From NCBI GenBank assembly GCA_036387335.1, contig DASVTZ010000048.1:1-46031 (forward strand): DNA of 46,031 bases. The letters run 5' to 3'. Of this stretch, positions 44,103 to 46,031 are shown one piece after another. Position 1 is the first letter of the stretch; each line of letters starts with the position of its first letter. Position numbers and translations under genes: made by a program. The DNA is from Longimicrobium sp. GTDB taxonomy: Bacteria > Gemmatimonadota > Gemmatimonadetes > Longimicrobiales > Longimicrobiaceae. Under the pieces are notes generated by a model. It worked only from the letters and a program-made list of their open reading frames with translations, searched no databases and was not told where the DNA came from.

Positions 44103-44567
44103 ATGGCGGATCAGCAGGAGCACCCGGAAGGACCTGAGCAGCAGCCGGAGGAGCGCGTGCCGCGCCATGCGGGAGAGAAGCCCATCGCGCTGGTGGACGG
44201 CTCCAACGTCGCCCATTCCGGCGAAGGCGAGCGGGCACGGCTGCAGAACATCGACATCGTGGTCGAAAAGCTGATCGAAGAAGGATACCGGCCGATCGTG
44301 GTGGTGGACGCGGCGCTCCGCCACCAGATCGACAACCGGCCCCTCTACGAGCAGCAGGTGGGCGATGGCAAGATCCGCCAGGCCCCCGCCGGCACCGACG
44401 CGGACTACTTCCTCCTCGCCTTCGCCCGCGAGTTGGATGCCTCCATCGTCAGCAACGACCGCTTCCGCGACCGCCAGGAAGTCTTTCCCGAGGCGCACGA
44501 GCGCATGATCCGCTACATGATCGTGGCGGACGAAGTCGTCTTCGAGCGGCGCAACAAGCGGCGGTAG
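44103..44567 (+). CDS. NYN/Zc3h12a-like ribonuclease domain protein
   Basis: The 154-residue protein has a PIN-like fold: KPIALVDGSNVAHSG (first acidic site), YRPIVVVDAALRHQID, GTDADYFLLAFAREL (acidic pair) and ASIVSNDRFRDRQ. The order matches the Zc3h12a-type NYN domain, a metal-dependent RNase. The first ~25 residues are Glu/Gln-rich and probably disordered. ATG 44103 follows AAAGGA. The gene lies 116 bases after the hydrolase. Confidence 0.85.
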   Translation: MADQQEHPEGPEQQPEERVPRHAGEKPIALVDGSNVAHSGEGERARLQNIDIVVEKLIEEGYRPIVVVDAALRHQIDNRPLYEQQVGDGKIRQAPAGTDADYFLLAFARELDASIVSNDRFRDRQEVFPEAHERMIRYMIVADEVVFERRNKRR

Positions 44568-44571
44568 TACA

Positions 44572-44669
44572 GAAAAGCCTCACACACAGACGCGGAGGAA
44601 ACGGAAAGGGCACAGAGAACCCCTTCTCTGTTCTTTCCGTACCCCTCTGTGGCTCTGTGTGAGGCTTTC
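44572..44669. terminator. Long inverted repeat between convergent genes
   Basis: The outer arms gaaaagcctcacacacag and ctgtgtgaggctttc pair closely. Further inner pairs are ggaaag/ctttcc and cacagagaa/ttctctg, so most of the 98 bases fold into one long hairpin. It sits between the + RNase gene and the minus VOC gene, and probably terminates both. Confidence 0.8.
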
Positions 44670-44670
44670 A

Positions 44671-45060
44671 TCAGCTCCCGAACTGCGCGAAGCCAACCAG
44701 GTTCCCCGCGGGCTCGCGCACAAAGATCTCATCGGCGCCGTAGGGCGTCTTCCTCCGCGGCACCACCTGCTCCACCCCTTGCAGCGCGCGCTCCACCGCG
44801 TCCAGGTCGTCCACCTCGATGAAGAGGAGCGAGCCCTCCATCGTCAGCCCTTCCGCGACGGCGGGAGCATCGGCCTGGACGCTGGCGCGCGTCTGGTACA
44901 TCACCTCCACGCCGTCCTTTTCCAGGATCAGGAAGCCGAGATGCTCCTCATGGGGCACCTCGGCGGTTCGCTCGAAGCCCAGGCGGTCGACCCAGAACGG
45001 GATCGCGGGCTCGATCCGCTCGACGTAGAGGATCGGGGTCAGCTTCTTCATGGTGGGCAT
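44671..45060 (-). CDS. VOC (glyoxalase/bleomycin-resistance-like) family protein
   Basis: The 129-residue protein has one vicinal-oxygen-chelate domain made of two beta-alpha-beta-beta-beta units: LTPILYVERIEPAIPFWVDRLGFE, HLGFLILEKDGVEVMYQ, LLFIEVDDLDAVERALQG and EIFVREPAGNLVGFAQF. The substrate is unknown. The start could be ATG 45060 (MPTMKK) or 45051 (MKKLTP); neither has a ribosome site. It lies 42 bases after the AraC-type gene. Confidence 0.85.
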   Translation of the reverse strand: MPTMKKLTPILYVERIEPAIPFWVDRLGFERTAEVPHEEHLGFLILEKDGVEVMYQTRASVQADAPAVAEGLTMEGSLLFIEVDDLDAVERALQGVEQVVPRRKTPYGADEIFVREPAGNLVGFAQFGS

Positions 45061-45102
45061 AGGCGTCGTTTCGGTTCAGGTGAGTGGGATGATCGCATTA
45101 CC

Positions 45103-45870
45103 TTACGGCGCCCCCGCCGCGGTCGCTTGTACGGATGCGACACGCTCGGCGCGCCAAACGTGCGGCGCCACACCGGCCAGCCGCGCGAACTCGCGGTTGA
45201 AGTGCGCCTGGTCGTAGTAGCCCGCCCGCAGCGCCACGCGCCCCAACGGAAGCTCCGCGCGCGCCATCAGCGCGATCGCTGCATTGAGCCGCGCCACGCG
45301 CGCAGCCTGCTTGGGGGTGAGCCCCACGTGATCGTGGAAGATGCGCTGCAGCCGCCGCTCGCCCACCCCGAGCTGCGCCGCCAGCTCGCGCACGGGGAGC
45401 GCGCCGGCCGTCGAGCGCAGGCGCGCCCACGCCGCGGCAGCGATCGGCTCAGGCGCGTCCCGGAAGCGCGCGGCGAGCACCTCCTCCAGCACCGGCACGG
45501 CCGCGAGCGCGGAGCCAGCGTCCAGCACCGGCGCGCACAGGGAGCCCAGCCCCAGCTCGTCCAAACCCGCGTCCAGGTCCGTTAGCTCGCCCGCGGGTAA
45601 GCCCAGCGCGGCGCCGCCCGGCCGGAAGCGCACTCCCACGATCTCCACGCGCCCCGCCACGTGCACGGGAACCGCGCGCGTCATGGCGCCCACCGCATAG
45701 CCGCGCGGGCGATCGCCGAGGTCGAAGATCAGGTCGATGCACCCGTCCGGCAGCACGCGGTTGAGCGCGGGGGCGGGCAGCGGCCCGTCCGAGCGCAGCG
45801 TCCACAGGCACTCCACGCGGGCGGCGAGGGCGGGCGGTGGATCGTGTTCGAGGTACAGGGGCGCGGTCAT
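45103..45870 (-). CDS. AraC-family transcriptional regulator
   Basis: The 255-residue protein has an N-terminal sensor domain (YLEHDPPPALAARVECLWTL, PDGCIDLIFDLGDRP) of the kind found in AraC proteins with a DUF6597-like input. The C-terminal AraC helix-turn-helix pair is GERRLQRIFHDHVGLTPKQ with RLNAAIALMA, and AGYYDQAHFNREFARLAG. It probably controls the VOC gene that follows it. ATG 45870 is chosen over the frame's earlier start because the protein-like sequence begins there. Confidence 0.85.
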   Translation of the reverse strand: MTAPLYLEHDPPPALAARVECLWTLRSDGPLPAPALNRVLPDGCIDLIFDLGDRPRGYAVGAMTRAVPVHVAGRVEIVGVRFRPGGAALGLPAGELTDLDAGLDELGLGSLCAPVLDAGSALAAVPVLEEVLAARFRDAPEPIAAAAWARLRSTAGALPVRELAAQLGVGERRLQRIFHDHVGLTPKQAARVARLNAAIALMARAELPLGRVALRAGYYDQAHFNREFARLAGVAPHVWRAERVASVQATAAGAP

Positions 45871-46031
45871 GGGGGGACGATAAGGTGAGCCCGCGCGGTG
45901 GACAACGGGGACGGCGTGCGGCGGGGTGCTTGTGGCCGGGGAGCGGCTTCGGTTACAATGGTAGGCCCGCACCGACCTCGCGGGCGCCTTCCCCGCACCG
46001 CCACGCAAGAGCCATCCGTTGAGAGATGTAG

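Overview
The window is very GC-rich and tightly packed. Its proteins include an Omp85-type barrel, a TolC, an HlyD and several lipoproteins, so the host is Gram-negative with an outer membrane. The dispersed intergenic hairpins, the NHLM-type export genes and the amino-acid style of the proteins suggest Gemmatimonadota, perhaps Longimicrobium-like. That assignment is inference; no rRNA or other marker gene is present, and no tRNA, CRISPR array, transposase or integrase was seen.

Layout: (1) 0.1-4.7 kb holds an Omp85-like barrel fusion, a lipoprotein with two cupredoxin-like domains and a small regulator. (2) 4.9-6.7 kb holds two leader-peptide genes, one clearly of the nitrile-hydratase-leader (NHLP) RiPP type, and a conserved partner of unknown function. 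(3) 6.8-11.8 kb holds an FAD oxidase resembling cytokinin dehydrogenase, an S41-type protease lipoprotein, an HECAH metalloprotease-like protein and an ABC solute-binding lipoprotein. (4) 12.2-20.3 kb is a complete export machine on the minus strand: two large ABC transporters (one with a C39 leader peptidase), HlyD and TolC. (5) 20.5-29.8 kb is a modification block on the same strand: IPP isomerase, a glycosyltransferase fused in frame to an isoprenoid-synthase-like domain, three tiny precursor genes, a radical SAM/SPASM enzyme, a JmjC/cupin oxygenase, a GT9-like glycosyltransferase and a nucleotidyltransferase. (6) 30.1-46 kb is mostly housekeeping: a THUMP-like methyltransferase, a PAS protein, GlgX, arginase, a cyanophycin synthetase operon, peptidases, a hydrolase, an NYN-domain RNase, a VOC protein and an AraC regulator.

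The most interesting content is blocks 2-5. Three short ORFs at 23413-23989 share a leader fragment (PE[DN]EL[VI]S), a double glycine, and a core with the pattern C-x4-C-G-[ST]-[NG]-[SK]-[SA]-F. They lie just downstream of a radical SAM/SPASM enzyme and an Fe(II) oxygenase, and upstream of a complete C39-ABC/HlyD/TolC exporter. I infer a RiPP pathway: leader recognised by the radical SAM enzyme, core cross-linked, perhaps hydroxylated, glycosylated or prenylated, leader cut after GG by the C39 domain, product exported. A bipartite palindromic element occurs upstream of both the nucleotidyltransferase gene and the GT9-cupin-radical SAM genes at identical spacing, which suggests one regulator controls them together.

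The gene-free stretches carry several families of dispersed palindromic repeats, often beside gene ends, plus two long inverted repeats that probably act as terminators.
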